From contig JAIBCC010000038.1 in NCBI GenBank assembly GCA_019694395.1, forward strand, positions 1-50,605: 50,605 nucleotides of DNA, read 5' to 3'. Shown here in pieces: positions 6,317 through 14,766 of the stretch; the first letter of the stretch is position 1; each line of letters begins with the position of its first letter. Both the position numbers and the translations under genes were made by a program. The notes beneath the pieces were generated by a model, which saw only the letters and a list, made by a program, of their open reading frames with translations, did not search any database and was not told the DNA's origin. This DNA comes from Pyrinomonadaceae bacterium. GTDB lineage: Bacteria > Acidobacteriota > Blastocatellia > Pyrinomonadales > Pyrinomonadaceae.

Positions 6317-8686
6317 TTAATTGGACATTAATCTTGCTAACCGTTCACCAACATCCCGGTAACTGACATCAAAAGCGTAAATTTTTTCAAAGTTCTCCAG
6401 GGCTTTTTGCTTATCCCCGCCCTGTTCGTAGGCATCGGCAATTTCATAATAAAGCCCTTGCAATTCCTCATCGGTTAAATTCTTCGTTTCCAAAGCGCGT
6501 TTAAACCAAATAAGTGCTAAATTCGGCATTTTCATTTCAACGAAACAAAGTCCTAACATATTGCAGCAAGCATAAAACTTTCTGGTCCCATCATCTGATG
6601 TGGTCATTTTGACGGCAATTTGGAATTCCCTAATCGAGTCTTCATAAAGTCCCATTTCTTTATATGCAATTCCGGTTTGGTAAGGTGTTTCAAAATCTTG
6701 AAGTTCCATTTCTGTTTCCCCTTTTTCCTCAATTCCAAATTCTGTTTTAATGTCGTCAAGCAAATGATCCGAGGGCTTGGCGATTTCGGATTTTGGCGGT
6801 TCAAACTCATTTAAGGTTTTATTTTCAATTTGATTTTCAATTTTTTCATTTTGAACGATTGGTTCAGAAAAAGTATTTGTTGTTTGCAGTTCCTCAAATC
6901 GTTCAAAATTATTCGGTAAAGTTTCTTCAAAACTTTGAGCTGCTTCCACTTTGGGAAACTCGTTTCTTTCAATTAATGGATTTTCTTCCTCAGTTGTTGT
7001 AGATAAACTAACGGAATTTAGAATTTTTCTGGCTTCTTCAATTTCATTTTGCTTTCCGTAGGTTTCTTCAAGATCCAATAGTTTTTTAAATGCTAAATCT
7101 TTGAAACCTTGTGCAACATAAAATTCAATCCCCTCTAATTCCTGTTGAAGACTATGTTTTTCAAACTCGCTTAATTGTTTCGGACTGAACTGAACAAATT
7201 CATCAAATTCTTCCTTAACCGAAGCATAAATTTGATTTGAGTAATCAGAATCCTCCTCATCTTTGATAATTACTCCCTGTTCAACGATGGTTTCAAAAGT
7301 TCCATTGGCATCAAACTTCGAATTTTGGATTTGAAAATTACTTTGGTTTTCTTCGTGGTAAAAACCGTTTCCATTACCATTTCCGTTTGAATAACTTTGA
7401 TTTGTTTCAAATTCGGAATAATTATTTGGGGAGACATTATTAAAGGGCTCCTCGTCAGTTAGGTTTTGGTAACTTTCAAAGGTTGGAATTTCAGAATAAG
7501 TATTTTGATAACCGTTTTCCGAAGAATTAAGTTCATGCAATCTTTGGGCGTAATAAGTATTTTGAGGCGAAATCATTATTAGTTGTGAAAGTGCATTTTT
7601 TTCATCATCTATTGAGTTATTAACTCTTGCCGCCTCGGCTAATCTTTCATAAGAACTTTTAATTTTCGACTCATCTCTTTGCCAAGTATGAAATCTTACT
7701 AAAAGCCGTAATGCGTCTATTTGCTCAGAGTCTTTATTCAAAATTTCATTGATGTAGCCTTCTAACAAAACATGTTGTCCGCCAACCAACAGATGTTCAG
7801 AAGCCATTGACAATGGTCTGACGGCTGAAACCAAATCGGATTTTTTTAAATAAACTTTTACCAAATCAATCAATCGAGGATAATTCGAGGGTTCTTGCTC
7901 GACTAATCGAACAGTAATTTTCTCGGCATCCATTACCCTGTCCATTTCCAAATAACAATCTATCAATAAATATAAAAGTTCACGATTGTAAGGTTGTTTT
8001 TCGATCGATTCTTCGAGGGATTTGGCGGCTTCATCTACATAACCTAAATTTACCTGAGATTCAATAAAACCGCGCATTGCTCCCATGTCTTCCGGTCTAA
8101 TTTCCAAAGCTCTGGAAAAAGCCGTAATTGCGGATTCATATTGTTTTTTAATTACCAGCCGATTTCCCGCTTCAATATAAGCTTGGGCTGCTTCGTTTTT
8201 TTGATTGTCCTGCCAGCAGGCATCTGCTATTTTGAGGTAAATATCAGTGTTGTTTGGATCTAAGTTGGCAATTTGTTTCCAAACCATCAGAGCTTCAGCC
8301 TTTTTACCAATTCTGGCATATTGTTCAGCCATCGTTGTGTAATGAGTTTTAGCTTCGGCAATGGAGCCTTTTGATTGATAAAGTTGGGCTAATTTTGAAG
8401 AAACCTCCAGTGAATCGGGTTTCAGTCGTGAAATTTTATTGTAAATGGCGATAGCTTTTTGCGAGAAACCTTGTTTTGTATAGTGTTCGGCAACCTGATT
8501 AAAACATTTTATGGCTTCATTTTCATCTGAGGCTTTGGCAAACAAATCTCCCAAAATATTCATCGTGTTGTAATCGGCAGGATCACTTTCGATAATACTT
8601 TTATATTCGCTGATGGCAGCTCGAATTTTACCTTGCGCTAAAAAACGCTCGGCATTCCTCATCGCTTTTACTTTATCGAAACTCAT
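6317..8686 (-). CDS. Large TPR-repeat protein
   Basis: 789 residues without a signal peptide or membrane segment, so probably cytoplasmic. About ten tetratricopeptide repeats fill residues 10-390; clear ones include AISEYKSIIESDPADYNTMNI and AIAIYNKISRLKPDSLEVSS. A low-complexity Asn/Ser/Glu-rich region (about 400-480, including NGNGNGNGF) and an acidic middle follow, then a second TPR block (about 680-785: IAYKEMGLYEDSIREFQIAV, ALIWFKRALETK). TPR arrays bind other proteins, but nothing here names a partner. It is a stand-alone gene with its own promoter and terminator. No specific function can be assigned. Confidence 0.85.
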   Translation of the reverse strand: MSFDKVKAMRNAERFLAQGKIRAAISEYKSIIESDPADYNTMNILGDLFAKASDENEAIKCFNQVAEHYTKQGFSQKAIAIYNKISRLKPDSLEVSSKLAQLYQSKGSIAEAKTHYTTMAEQYARIGKKAEALMVWKQIANLDPNNTDIYLKIADACWQDNQKNEAAQAYIEAGNRLVIKKQYESAITAFSRALEIRPEDMGAMRGFIESQVNLGYVDEAAKSLEESIEKQPYNRELLYLLIDCYLEMDRVMDAEKITVRLVEQEPSNYPRLIDLVKVYLKKSDLVSAVRPLSMASEHLLVGGQHVLLEGYINEILNKDSEQIDALRLLVRFHTWQRDESKIKSSYERLAEAARVNNSIDDEKNALSQLIMISPQNTYYAQRLHELNSSENGYQNTYSEIPTFESYQNLTDEEPFNNVSPNNYSEFETNQSYSNGNGNGNGFYHEENQSNFQIQNSKFDANGTFETIVEQGVIIKDEEDSDYSNQIYASVKEEFDEFVQFSPKQLSEFEKHSLQQELEGIEFYVAQGFKDLAFKKLLDLEETYGKQNEIEEARKILNSVSLSTTTEEENPLIERNEFPKVEAAQSFEETLPNNFERFEELQTTNTFSEPIVQNEKIENQIENKTLNEFEPPKSEIAKPSDHLLDDIKTEFGIEEKGETEMELQDFETPYQTGIAYKEMGLYEDSIREFQIAVKMTTSDDGTRKFYACCNMLGLCFVEMKMPNLALIWFKRALETKNLTDEELQGLYYEIADAYEQGGDKQKALENFEKIYAFDVSYRDVGERLARLMSN

Positions 8687-8768
8687 TATTTATTATTATT
8701 TGGAAAAAACAGAGAGTTAATTTTTTGAGACGGTTTCAAAGACAATTTTTCTTGTCCTCGCACAGTTT

Positions 8769-8798
8769 AAAGTAGCATAGCACGACAAAAAGTGTCAA
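8769..8798 (-). promoter_or_regulatory. Candidate sigma-70 promoter for the TPR gene
   Basis: On the minus strand a consensus TTGACA (8793-8798) and TACTTT (8769-8774) are separated by 18 bp, about 80 bp upstream of the TPR start. The -35 box is perfect but the -10 box is weak. The 291-bp gap 8687-8977 between the divergent TPR gene and mutM is otherwise very AT-rich, and I see no other feature in it. Confidence 0.4.
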
Positions 8799-8977
8799 CA
8801 TTTTTTAACAAAAATTGTCGTTGTTTAATATATTTTTAATAATTCTTTCAAAAAGATTGAAACTCAACAAAAAACAATTTATTTTGACCGATTTATTTCA
8901 AATTTCAACTTTTATTTTTACAAAAAATGTCAATTTCGTAATTTGAATTTTTTTTGGCTGAATAATATGTTTGAAAT

Positions 8978-9808
8978 ATGCCAGAGTTACCCGAAGTTGA
9001 ATTAGTCGCAAAATCATTAAACAAGTTGGTTTCCGGCAGAAAGATTGTTTCTTCAGAATTAAAAAGAGAACGACTTTCACCGAATGAAACGATTAAATCT
9101 TTTAGCAAAAAACTAAAGGGTTCAACCATAAATTACGTTCATCGCCGTGGAAAACATGTCCTGTTTGACCTTAATTCAGATCAAACCTTACTCACACATT
9201 TGCGAATGACGGGAAGATTTTTGCTTTTGCCCACTGAAAGAGAATTACCAAAACATTCTCACGCAATTTTTTATTTTGAGGATGAAACCCGCTTGATTTT
9301 TCAAGATCAACGACATTTTGGTTTGATGAAAATCATTGAAACCAAAAGTCTTTTGGAAACAAAAGAGCTAAAAGACCTTGCACCTGAACCATTTTCAGAT
9401 GAATTTAATCCCAAATATTTAAAGGAAGTTTTAGCTAAATCCAAGCGTCCTTTGAAAGAATTTCTTTTAGACCAAACCAAAGTTTGCGGACTCGGTAATA
9501 TTTACGTTTCGGAAAGTCTTTTTATTTCTAAAATAAATCCAAAAATTTTTGCGAATGATGTTCCGTCACGAAAAATCGAGCCTCTTTTTCAAGCAATTCG
9601 AGGAGTTTTAGCTGAATCAATTTCTCACGGCTCAACTTTAAATGTTGACCCCGAAAACATTGATGGCAGTTATTATGGAGGGGATTACGAAAACCATTGG
9701 AGGGTTTATGGTCAGGAAAATGAACCTTGTATAAATTGCAAAACCAAAATAAAACGGATTGTTCAAGCAGGTCGTTCAACATTTTATTGTCCAAAATGTC
9801 AAAAATAA
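8978..9808 (+). CDS. mutM: Formamidopyrimidine-DNA glycosylase (Fpg)
   Basis: Bifunctional base-excision-repair glycosylase that removes 8-oxoguanine and FapyG. The mature N-terminus PELPEVE supplies the catalytic Pro2 and Glu3, and RRGKHVLF near residue 53 carries the beta-hairpin Lys. The helix-two-turn-helix is recognisable at LLDQTKVCGLGNIYVSE (167-183). The C-terminal zinc finger has CINC and CPKC with the conserved QAGRSTFYC between. All key residues are present in 276 residues. It is monocistronic: a separate promoter follows and the next gene has its own riboswitch. Confidence 0.96.
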   Translation: MPELPEVELVAKSLNKLVSGRKIVSSELKRERLSPNETIKSFSKKLKGSTINYVHRRGKHVLFDLNSDQTLLTHLRMTGRFLLLPTERELPKHSHAIFYFEDETRLIFQDQRHFGLMKIIETKSLLETKELKDLAPEPFSDEFNPKYLKEVLAKSKRPLKEFLLDQTKVCGLGNIYVSESLFISKINPKIFANDVPSRKIEPLFQAIRGVLAESISHGSTLNVDPENIDGSYYGGDYENHWRVYGQENEPCINCKTKIKRIVQAGRSTFYCPKCQK

Positions 9809-9819
9809 TGTTTTTTTGT

Positions 9820-9848
9820 TTGACACTTTCTCTTCAAAACAGCATCAT
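9820..9848 (+). promoter_or_regulatory. Candidate promoter of the SAM-II leader
   Basis: TTGACA (9820-9825), a 17-bp spacer, and CATCAT (9843-9848, four of six matches to TATAAT). Transcription would begin near 9855, a few bases before the aptamer, which supports the call. Confidence 0.6.
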
Positions 9849-9861
9849 TAAATTTCAACAA

Positions 9862-9910
9862 TTGTGGTGAGTTAATGCGACTTGCGACCACGTTAAATAA
9901 ACCGCTAAAC
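9862..9910 (+). ncRNA. SAM-II riboswitch aptamer
   Basis: Matches the SAM-II (metA-motif) consensus in order: GTGGTGA, a short loop, CTTGC, CCACGTTAAA, and CGCTAAAC. GTGGT (9864-9868) pairs with ACCAC to form P1, and the 3' GCTAAA supplies the pseudoknot strand. It lies 55 nt upstream of a methionine-pathway gene, where this SAM sensor is expected. S-adenosylmethionine binding should reduce expression. SAM-II was first described mainly from Alphaproteobacteria, so its presence here is notable. Confidence 0.9.
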
Positions 9911-9931
9911 AGCTCAATAAGTTTGCTATCC

Positions 9932-9961
9932 AAATCTCGTGCTGTTTAGCCGAGATTTTTT
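9932..9961 (+). terminator. Riboswitch expression platform: terminator with competing antiterminator
   Basis: Terminator stem: AAATCTCG (9932-9939) with CGAGATTT (9951-9958), plus inner GCT/AGC, ending in a T run four bases before the ATG. Antiterminator: CTAAACAGC (9905-9913), overlapping the aptamer's pseudoknot strand, pairs perfectly with GCTGTTTAG (9941-9949) in the terminator loop. SAM binding should lock up the first strand and let the terminator form. The hairpin also covers the bases where a ribosome binding site would lie, so it may act on translation as well. Confidence 0.75.
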
Positions 9962-9964
9962 ATT

Positions 9965-11851
9965 ATGAGAAATTTCCGAGAATTAATTGAATCCGAACAT
10001 ATCTACGTTTTTGATGGTGCGATGGGAACACGCCTGTATGAGAAAGGCATTTACATAAATCGTTCTTACGATGAGTTAAACCTTATCAATAAAGACCTTG
10101 TGCGCGAGGTTCATGAGGAATACATCAAAGCCGGTGCGGATATTATTCAAACCAATACCTTCAGCGCAAATTACAACAAACTGCAAAAATTCGGGTTAAA
10201 CAGCCAAACTCGGGAAATCAATATCTCCGCTGCCAAAATTGCCCGCGAAGCCGCTGGAGAAAACATTTTTGTAGCTGGCACTATCGGACCTTTGGGTTTG
10301 CGGATCGAACCCTACGGACCAACTTCTTTTGATGAAGCACGCGGAATGTTTAAAGAACAAGCCGAAGCCCTACTCGAAGGCGGGATTGATCTTTTTGTTC
10401 TTGAAACTTTTTCGGATTTATCAGAAATTCAACAAGCCATTAAAGCCGTAAAAGAACTTTGTGATTTACCTATTATCGCTCAAATCGCCATTCAAATGGA
10501 TGGAAATACAGTATTTGGGGCAACTCCTGAAATTTTCACCAAAAGATTGGACGAATGGGGAGCGGATGTAATTGGTCTGAATTGTTCGGTAGGACCGGCA
10601 TTATTTCTAAACGCCCTTGAAAAAATGCGTGAATTCACTAATAAGAAACTTTCAGCGCAACCCAATGCAGGGTTGCCGCGTGATGTTCAGGGACGACAAA
10701 TGTATATGTGTTCACCTGAATATATGGCTGAATTTTCACGCCGATTTATTCAGGTTGGGGCAAGTTTTATCGGTGGCTGCTGCGGCACAACACCGCAGCA
10801 CATCAAACTTTTGGCTGATGCTATTCGCTCAGTTTCACCCCGCCAAGCCGCCCAAGTTTTTGTCAAACAACCTGCAACGGTTCAGGAATTAAAGCCTGCG
10901 GATGTAGAAGTTATTCCAATGGAGGAGCGTTCAAATTGGGGGTATAAAGTTGCTACCGGAAAATTTGTAACCTCGGTAGAAGTGCTTCCACCAAAAGGCT
11001 GTGACGCCGAAAAAACTTTAGAGTCGATCAAACTGTTGAAAGAAGCAGGAGTGGATGCAGTTAATGTTCCTGATGGTCCCCGCGCTCAGACCCGAATGAG
11101 TGCTCAAGCAACTTCCGTTTTGGTTGAGCAAAATATTGGAATCGAAGCTGTTTTACACTATTGTTGCCGCGATCGTAATCTTTTGGGGATGATGTCAGAT
11201 TTGCTAGGGGCTGCGGCTCTTGGGTTACGGAATTTATTATTAATTACAGGTGATCCGCCAAAAATGGGTCCTTACCCTGATGCCACCGCAGTTTTTGATA
11301 TTGATGCCATCGGTTTAACCAATATGGTCAATAAACTCAATCACGGCTTGGATTTAGGAAACAATCCAATTGGCAAACCGACTGCATTTACTATCGGGGT
11401 TGGAGTTAATCCAGGGGCTGTAAATTTGGACGAAGAAATCAAGCGGTTTGAATGGAAAGTTGAAGCTGGAGCGCAATATGCAATTACCCAGCCCGTTTTT
11501 GATACTGAACAATTACGCTATTTTCTAAAAAGAATTGAACATCTGAAAATTCCTATAGTGGCAGGAATTTGGCCACTTGTAAGTTTTCGCAACGCCGAAT
11601 TTTTACATAATGAAGTTCCAGGGGTAAATGTTACACCTGAAATTCTCGAGAGAATGAGAATTGCTTCGGATAAAGGCAAAGAAGAAGCAAGAGAAGAAGG
11701 AATATCTATCGCCCGGGAATCGCTCCTAGAAGTCCATGATCTAATCGCAGGGGTTCAGGTATCTGCGCCTTTCGGGAACGTAAAATATGCACTTCAGGTT
11801 TTTGAGGTTTTAGATGAATTCAAAGGGAAGATGGAGATAGCTTCAATTTAA
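9965..11851 (+). CDS. Bifunctional homocysteine S-methyltransferase / methylenetetrahydrofolate reductase
   Basis: A 628-residue fusion. Residues 1-290 are a zinc-dependent homocysteine S-methyltransferase: FDGAMGTRLYE, ETFSDLSEI, GLNCSVGP (first Cys ligand) and GGCCGTTPQHI (paired Cys ligands). Residues about 325-620 are a MetF-like reductase: SVEVLPPKG, LITGDPPK, IGVGVNPGAV, AQYAITQPVFD. Together they would make 5-methyl-THF and methylate homocysteine to methionine. The known YitJ-type fusion has this order. It stands alone behind a SAM-II riboswitch, giving feedback control by SAM. The methyl donor of the N-domain is not certain from sequence. Confidence 0.93.
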   Translation: MRNFRELIESEHIYVFDGAMGTRLYEKGIYINRSYDELNLINKDLVREVHEEYIKAGADIIQTNTFSANYNKLQKFGLNSQTREINISAAKIAREAAGENIFVAGTIGPLGLRIEPYGPTSFDEARGMFKEQAEALLEGGIDLFVLETFSDLSEIQQAIKAVKELCDLPIIAQIAIQMDGNTVFGATPEIFTKRLDEWGADVIGLNCSVGPALFLNALEKMREFTNKKLSAQPNAGLPRDVQGRQMYMCSPEYMAEFSRRFIQVGASFIGGCCGTTPQHIKLLADAIRSVSPRQAAQVFVKQPATVQELKPADVEVIPMEERSNWGYKVATGKFVTSVEVLPPKGCDAEKTLESIKLLKEAGVDAVNVPDGPRAQTRMSAQATSVLVEQNIGIEAVLHYCCRDRNLLGMMSDLLGAAALGLRNLLLITGDPPKMGPYPDATAVFDIDAIGLTNMVNKLNHGLDLGNNPIGKPTAFTIGVGVNPGAVNLDEEIKRFEWKVEAGAQYAITQPVFDTEQLRYFLKRIEHLKIPIVAGIWPLVSFRNAEFLHNEVPGVNVTPEILERMRIASDKGKEEAREEGISIARESLLEVHDLIAGVQVSAPFGNVKYALQVFEVLDEFKGKMEIASI

Positions 11852-11867
11852 TAAATCTTTAATCAGC

Positions 11868-12143
11868 TTAGTAATTTACAATTTTAATAATACCAAGTTC
11901 AAAATTTCCCTCATTTGGTTCAGGTAATTTTATTAGGGAAAATCGGTGATTAAATGATTCACCTTTTCTGGCGGAATCTTCATTTTGCCATTCATATTTT
12001 ACAATTGCGCCATCGGGAAATTCGTATTGTCTTTCGATTTTTGAATCGCTAAAACTTGTGGTTTCTTCCCGAATAAATTGATTTTGGATGTCTTTAATAA
12101 TTGAATTGACGTAATAAGTTGTTTTGATTTTTCTATCCAACAT
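11868..12143 (-). CDS. Uncharacterised small protein after the quinone oxidoreductase
   Basis: 91 residues from the ATG at 12143; an in-frame TTG at 12152 would give 94 residues and a 4-bp overlap with the upstream gene. It is soluble, with no signal peptide or membrane segment, and has alternating beta-prone stretches (GAIVKYEWQNEDS, FNHRFSLIKLPE). I do not recognise the family. The tight junction with the oxidoreductase suggests one transcript. It is convergent with the BHMT/MTHFR gene, with a 16-bp gap. Confidence 0.65.
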   Translation of the reverse strand: MLDRKIKTTYYVNSIIKDIQNQFIREETTSFSDSKIERQYEFPDGAIVKYEWQNEDSARKGESFNHRFSLIKLPEPNEGNFELGIIKIVNY

Positions 12144-12148
12144 AATTT

Positions 12149-13111
12149 TCAAACTGTTAAAACTATCTTCCCAAAAGCTTTCGATTCAATAACTTCGTGA
12201 TGAGCTTGTGGTGCGTTTTCTAATAAAAAACTTTTACCGACAATAGGATTTAGATAACCTTCGCTTAAACCCTTATAAATTTCTCGATGTATTTCTTGTG
12301 CTTCGGCAGGTGAAAAATTAAAAAGAGCCATTCCGTAAATCGTCACATCCTTTCCCATCGTTAAACGGGGATTAAAATCAATGCTACCTCGATTTCCAAT
12401 AATAACAATCCGACCAAATTTTGCCAAAACATCAAAATCCTTTACCAAATTAACATTGGCAAGCATTTCTAATATCAAATCAACTCCTTTTCCATCAGTA
12501 GCTTTTAGAACTTCCTGCAGATAATTTTCCTGGGAATGGTCAAAAACAAAATCTGCGCCTTGGTCTTTGATAAGTTGTTTTCCGGCTTCTGAGCTTGCTG
12601 TTCCCAAAACCGTTAAACCTGCATTTTTTGCCCATTGGACTGCGGCAATTCCGACCCCTCCGCTTGCACCGTGAATTAGGACTGTTTCACCTTTTTTGGC
12701 TTTTGCTTTTTGAAAAAGTCCACGATATGAAGTTGCATAAGGAACAAAAACGCCTGCACCTTTTTCAAAGGTAATATTTTCAGGTAAATGATTAACTTGA
12801 TTTTCTTGACAAACCACGAATTCGGCGTAAGTGCCGGAAACCGAATCCGCCGTATAAACTCTATCTCCAACCTTAAACTTGGTTACATCCGCTCCAACTT
12901 CCTGAACTATACCAGCTGAATCTTTTCCCGGGGTATATGGCAAGTTTGGAAGAGTTGGGTAAACTCCCGAACGCAAATAAGTATCAACCGGATTGACTCC
13001 GGCTGATTTTACTTTTATCAGGATCTGATTTGCACCAATATTAGGGATTGAAACTTCTTCAAGTTTCATTACTTCGGGTGCGCCGAACTCTCTAACAACA
13101 ATTGCTTTCAT
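12149..13111 (-). CDS. NADPH:quinone oxidoreductase, zinc-free medium-chain family
   Basis: 320 residues with the zeta-crystallin layout: GroES-like N-domain (MKAIVVREFGAPEVMKLEEV, SAGVNPVDTYLRSG) and a Rossmann domain with VLIHGASGGVGIAAVQWAK near 145-163. No structural or catalytic zinc cysteines are seen, consistent with the quinone reductase branch. It would reduce quinones or other activated carbonyls with NADPH. It lies 3 bp downstream of a VOC gene on the same strand, which with the small downstream gene makes a probable three-gene unit. The physiological substrate is unknown. Confidence 0.88.
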   Translation of the reverse strand: MKAIVVREFGAPEVMKLEEVSIPNIGANQILIKVKSAGVNPVDTYLRSGVYPTLPNLPYTPGKDSAGIVQEVGADVTKFKVGDRVYTADSVSGTYAEFVVCQENQVNHLPENITFEKGAGVFVPYATSYRGLFQKAKAKKGETVLIHGASGGVGIAAVQWAKNAGLTVLGTASSEAGKQLIKDQGADFVFDHSQENYLQEVLKATDGKGVDLILEMLANVNLVKDFDVLAKFGRIVIIGNRGSIDFNPRLTMGKDVTIYGMALFNFSPAEAQEIHREIYKGLSEGYLNPIVGKSFLLENAPQAHHEVIESKAFGKIVLTV

Positions 13112-13114
13112 TTA

Positions 13115-13522
13115 TTATTGATAATACCTTGCTTCTATTTCGTTACCATCAACGTCATTAAAATAAATTGAAATGCCAATTCCCTGTGCACCCCAGTTAT
13201 TATCGGCATATCTGTTAATTTTAACTCCATGAAATCGAAGCCTTTCCGTTAATTTGTTCCAATCCGATTCGGTATATGTCAGGCAAAAATGATTAAGATT
13301 TGGTGCTTTTTCATTAACATTTTCACCCCGAATTTGCCATAATTTTGGTGGGAAAAGATCTATGACCGTAACTTCATTTATTCTGGCTGAAGGAAAAAGC
13401 ACTCTTCCCTTTTCAAATTCGTCAAAACGTTCGATTTCCAATTCTAATACATCCCGATAAAAGGTTACCGAATCGGCAACATTTCGGACATTTAGAACAA
13501 TGTGATCCAGAACGATTTTCAT
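13115..13522 (-). CDS. VOC-superfamily protein (glyoxalase/dioxygenase fold)
   Basis: 135 residues with two beta-alpha-beta-beta-beta modules. His at LDHIVLNV (residue 7), His at NHFCLTY (about 78) and a C-terminal Glu in GNEIEARYYQ are the expected metal-ligand positions. SVTFYRDVLELEIERF and YFNDVDGNEIE are classic family blocks. Members include glyoxalases, dioxygenases and drug-binding proteins; nothing here picks one. It is followed after 3 bp by the quinone oxidoreductase. Confidence 0.85.
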   Translation of the reverse strand: MKIVLDHIVLNVRNVADSVTFYRDVLELEIERFDEFEKGRVLFPSARINEVTVIDLFPPKLWQIRGENVNEKAPNLNHFCLTYTESDWNKLTERLRFHGVKINRYADNNWGAQGIGISIYFNDVDGNEIEARYYQ

Positions 13523-13586
13523 TTCTAATAAAATGTCCCCTATGAATTTCAGCTAACTCACAGAGGACAAAAACTTAATCAAATTA

Positions 13587-13913
13587 TTAAACGTATTTTT
13601 CAACCAATCTGGCAATGCCTTCGCGTGAAACCGCACCGACAATTCGCTCCTGTTCTTGTCCGCCTTTGAACAAGATCAAGGTTGGAATTCCGCGAATGCC
13701 GTATTGCTGCGGGACATTCATATTTTCATCCACATTCATTTTAACCACTGTGGCTTTTTCAGAATATTCCTCGGCGATTTTTTCCAAAGCCGGAGCAATT
13801 GCCCGACACGGACCACACCACTCAGCCCAAAAATCAACTAAAACCGGCTTATCAGCCCCTAAAACATCTGATTCCCAATTGGTATCTGTTGCTTCTTTTG
13901 TAAAAACACCCAT
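13587..13913 (-). CDS. trxA: Thioredoxin
   Basis: 108-residue cytoplasmic disulfide reductase with the WCGPC active site (Cys33, Cys36), preceded by VLVDFWAEWC and followed by RAIAPALEKI. The cis-proline motif GIPTLILFKGG is present. GAGGAG lies 8 nt upstream of the ATG, a strong ribosome binding site. A TATAAT-like box at 13946-13951 and a perfect TTGTAAC palindrome further upstream mark the regulatory region. It is the only gene of its unit and is separated from the VOC gene by 64 bp. Confidence 0.97.
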   Translation of the reverse strand: MGVFTKEATDTNWESDVLGADKPVLVDFWAEWCGPCRAIAPALEKIAEEYSEKATVVKMNVDENMNVPQQYGIRGIPTLILFKGGQEQERIVGAVSREGIARLVEKYV

Positions 13914-13992
13914 GTTTTTTCTCCTCGTAAACTGTTTATCTAAAAATTATAACTTAGCGATTAAAATTATAAAAATTCGCTTTGGATTTTAA

Positions 13993-14013
13993 TTGTAACA
14001 AAATAAGTTACAA
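13993..14013. promoter_or_regulatory. Perfect palindrome TTGTAAC-N7-GTTACAA upstream of trxA
   Basis: Two 7-bp half-sites in inverted orientation, spaced 7 bp, about 80 bp upstream of the trxA start. Centre-to-centre spacing is 14 bp, somewhat more than one helical turn, which could suit a dimeric repressor or activator. No regulator is identified. Similar GTAAC/GTAAT words recur as direct repeats at 29712-29744. Confidence 0.45.
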
Positions 14014-14061
14014 ATAGCAATCCTCTTTCAACTTTAAATCTTTTGAACTTGTTTTTTTATT

Positions 14062-14766
14062 TCAGACCCTGATTTTATTGGAAAATATCTGCCAAAAACT
14101 CGCTAAGTGTGTAAATAAAACTATTGGAACAATGGTTGAAGGAAGCCAGACAAAAGGAAAAAATAAAACTGCCTGATTGGGTTGATCAAACGCAAGTTGT
14201 TGGATCGGTGAAGGAATTGAAAGAGCGGCGTGACCGACAATATTTATCAGTAATCCCAAACATACGATATTCCAAATTATCAAAAGCGAACGGTTAACTT
14301 GTCCGTTACGGAAGGCAATCCAAACAATTATTGGGGCAGTAATTCCACTTAAAATATCAAAGTTTCTTCCCTCAAAAGTCATTAATTGCGGAACTTGACC
14401 ATTTTGAAATAACCAAAACAAACAAATTTCAACGGGAACCCTAATAATACTTAAGAGTATTAAACCTTTCAATGGTAATTTTTCGATCCAGTCCCTCGAA
14501 AAAATAAATAAACCGATTATTAACAGAAGTGCGGGCAAAATTGCAAAAACAAACAATCTTGGAGGAATTGCATCTGTTTTTTGGTAAAATCCCAAAAAAG
14601 AAATCGTTCCTTGAAAAATCAACCAAAATGCAATTGTTACAGACAAAAACGTGGTCGTTTTGGAAGTAAACGAACCACGTCTGGCTGTGTTTTGGAAAAT
14701 CCAAACTGTAAGAAGAGTTGTAAAAATAAAAACTATAACAACATATAAAGGAAGATTTTCGATCAT
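14062..14766 (-). CDS. Uncharacterised polytopic membrane protein, third gene of the ABC operon
   Basis: 234 residues with about six hydrophobic segments. It is not an FtsX/MacB permease: there is no large periplasmic domain. A conserved-looking internal block reads LKGLILLSIIRVPVEICLFW, followed by VPQLMTFEGRNFDILSGI. The ATG overlaps the ATPase stop codon as ATGA, so translation is coupled. Its position suggests that it works with, or is exported by, the adaptor/ATPase pair, but I do not recognise a function. Confidence 0.75.
   Translation of the reverse strand: MIENLPLYVVIVFIFTTLLTVWIFQNTARRGSFTSKTTTFLSVTIAFWLIFQGTISFLGFYQKTDAIPPRLFVFAILPALLLIIGLFIFSRDWIEKLPLKGLILLSIIRVPVEICLFWLFQNGQVPQLMTFEGRNFDILSGITAPIIVWIAFRNGQVNRSLLIIWNIVCLGLLINIVGHAALSIPSPIQQLAFDQPNQAVLFFPFVWLPSTIVPIVLFTHLASFWQIFSNKIRV

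Noticed and set aside
9862..9961. SAM-I (S-box) or cobalamin riboswitch before the methionine gene
   Set aside because: The S-box core GGTGGAGGGACTGGCCC is missing and the element is far too short. The order GGTGA, CTTGC, CCACGTTAAA, GCTAAA is SAM-II.
13615..13992. 125-codon frame opposite thioredoxin
   Set aside because: It is antisense to trxA, which has an intact WCGPC site and a strong ribosome binding site. The sequence is a compositional shadow.
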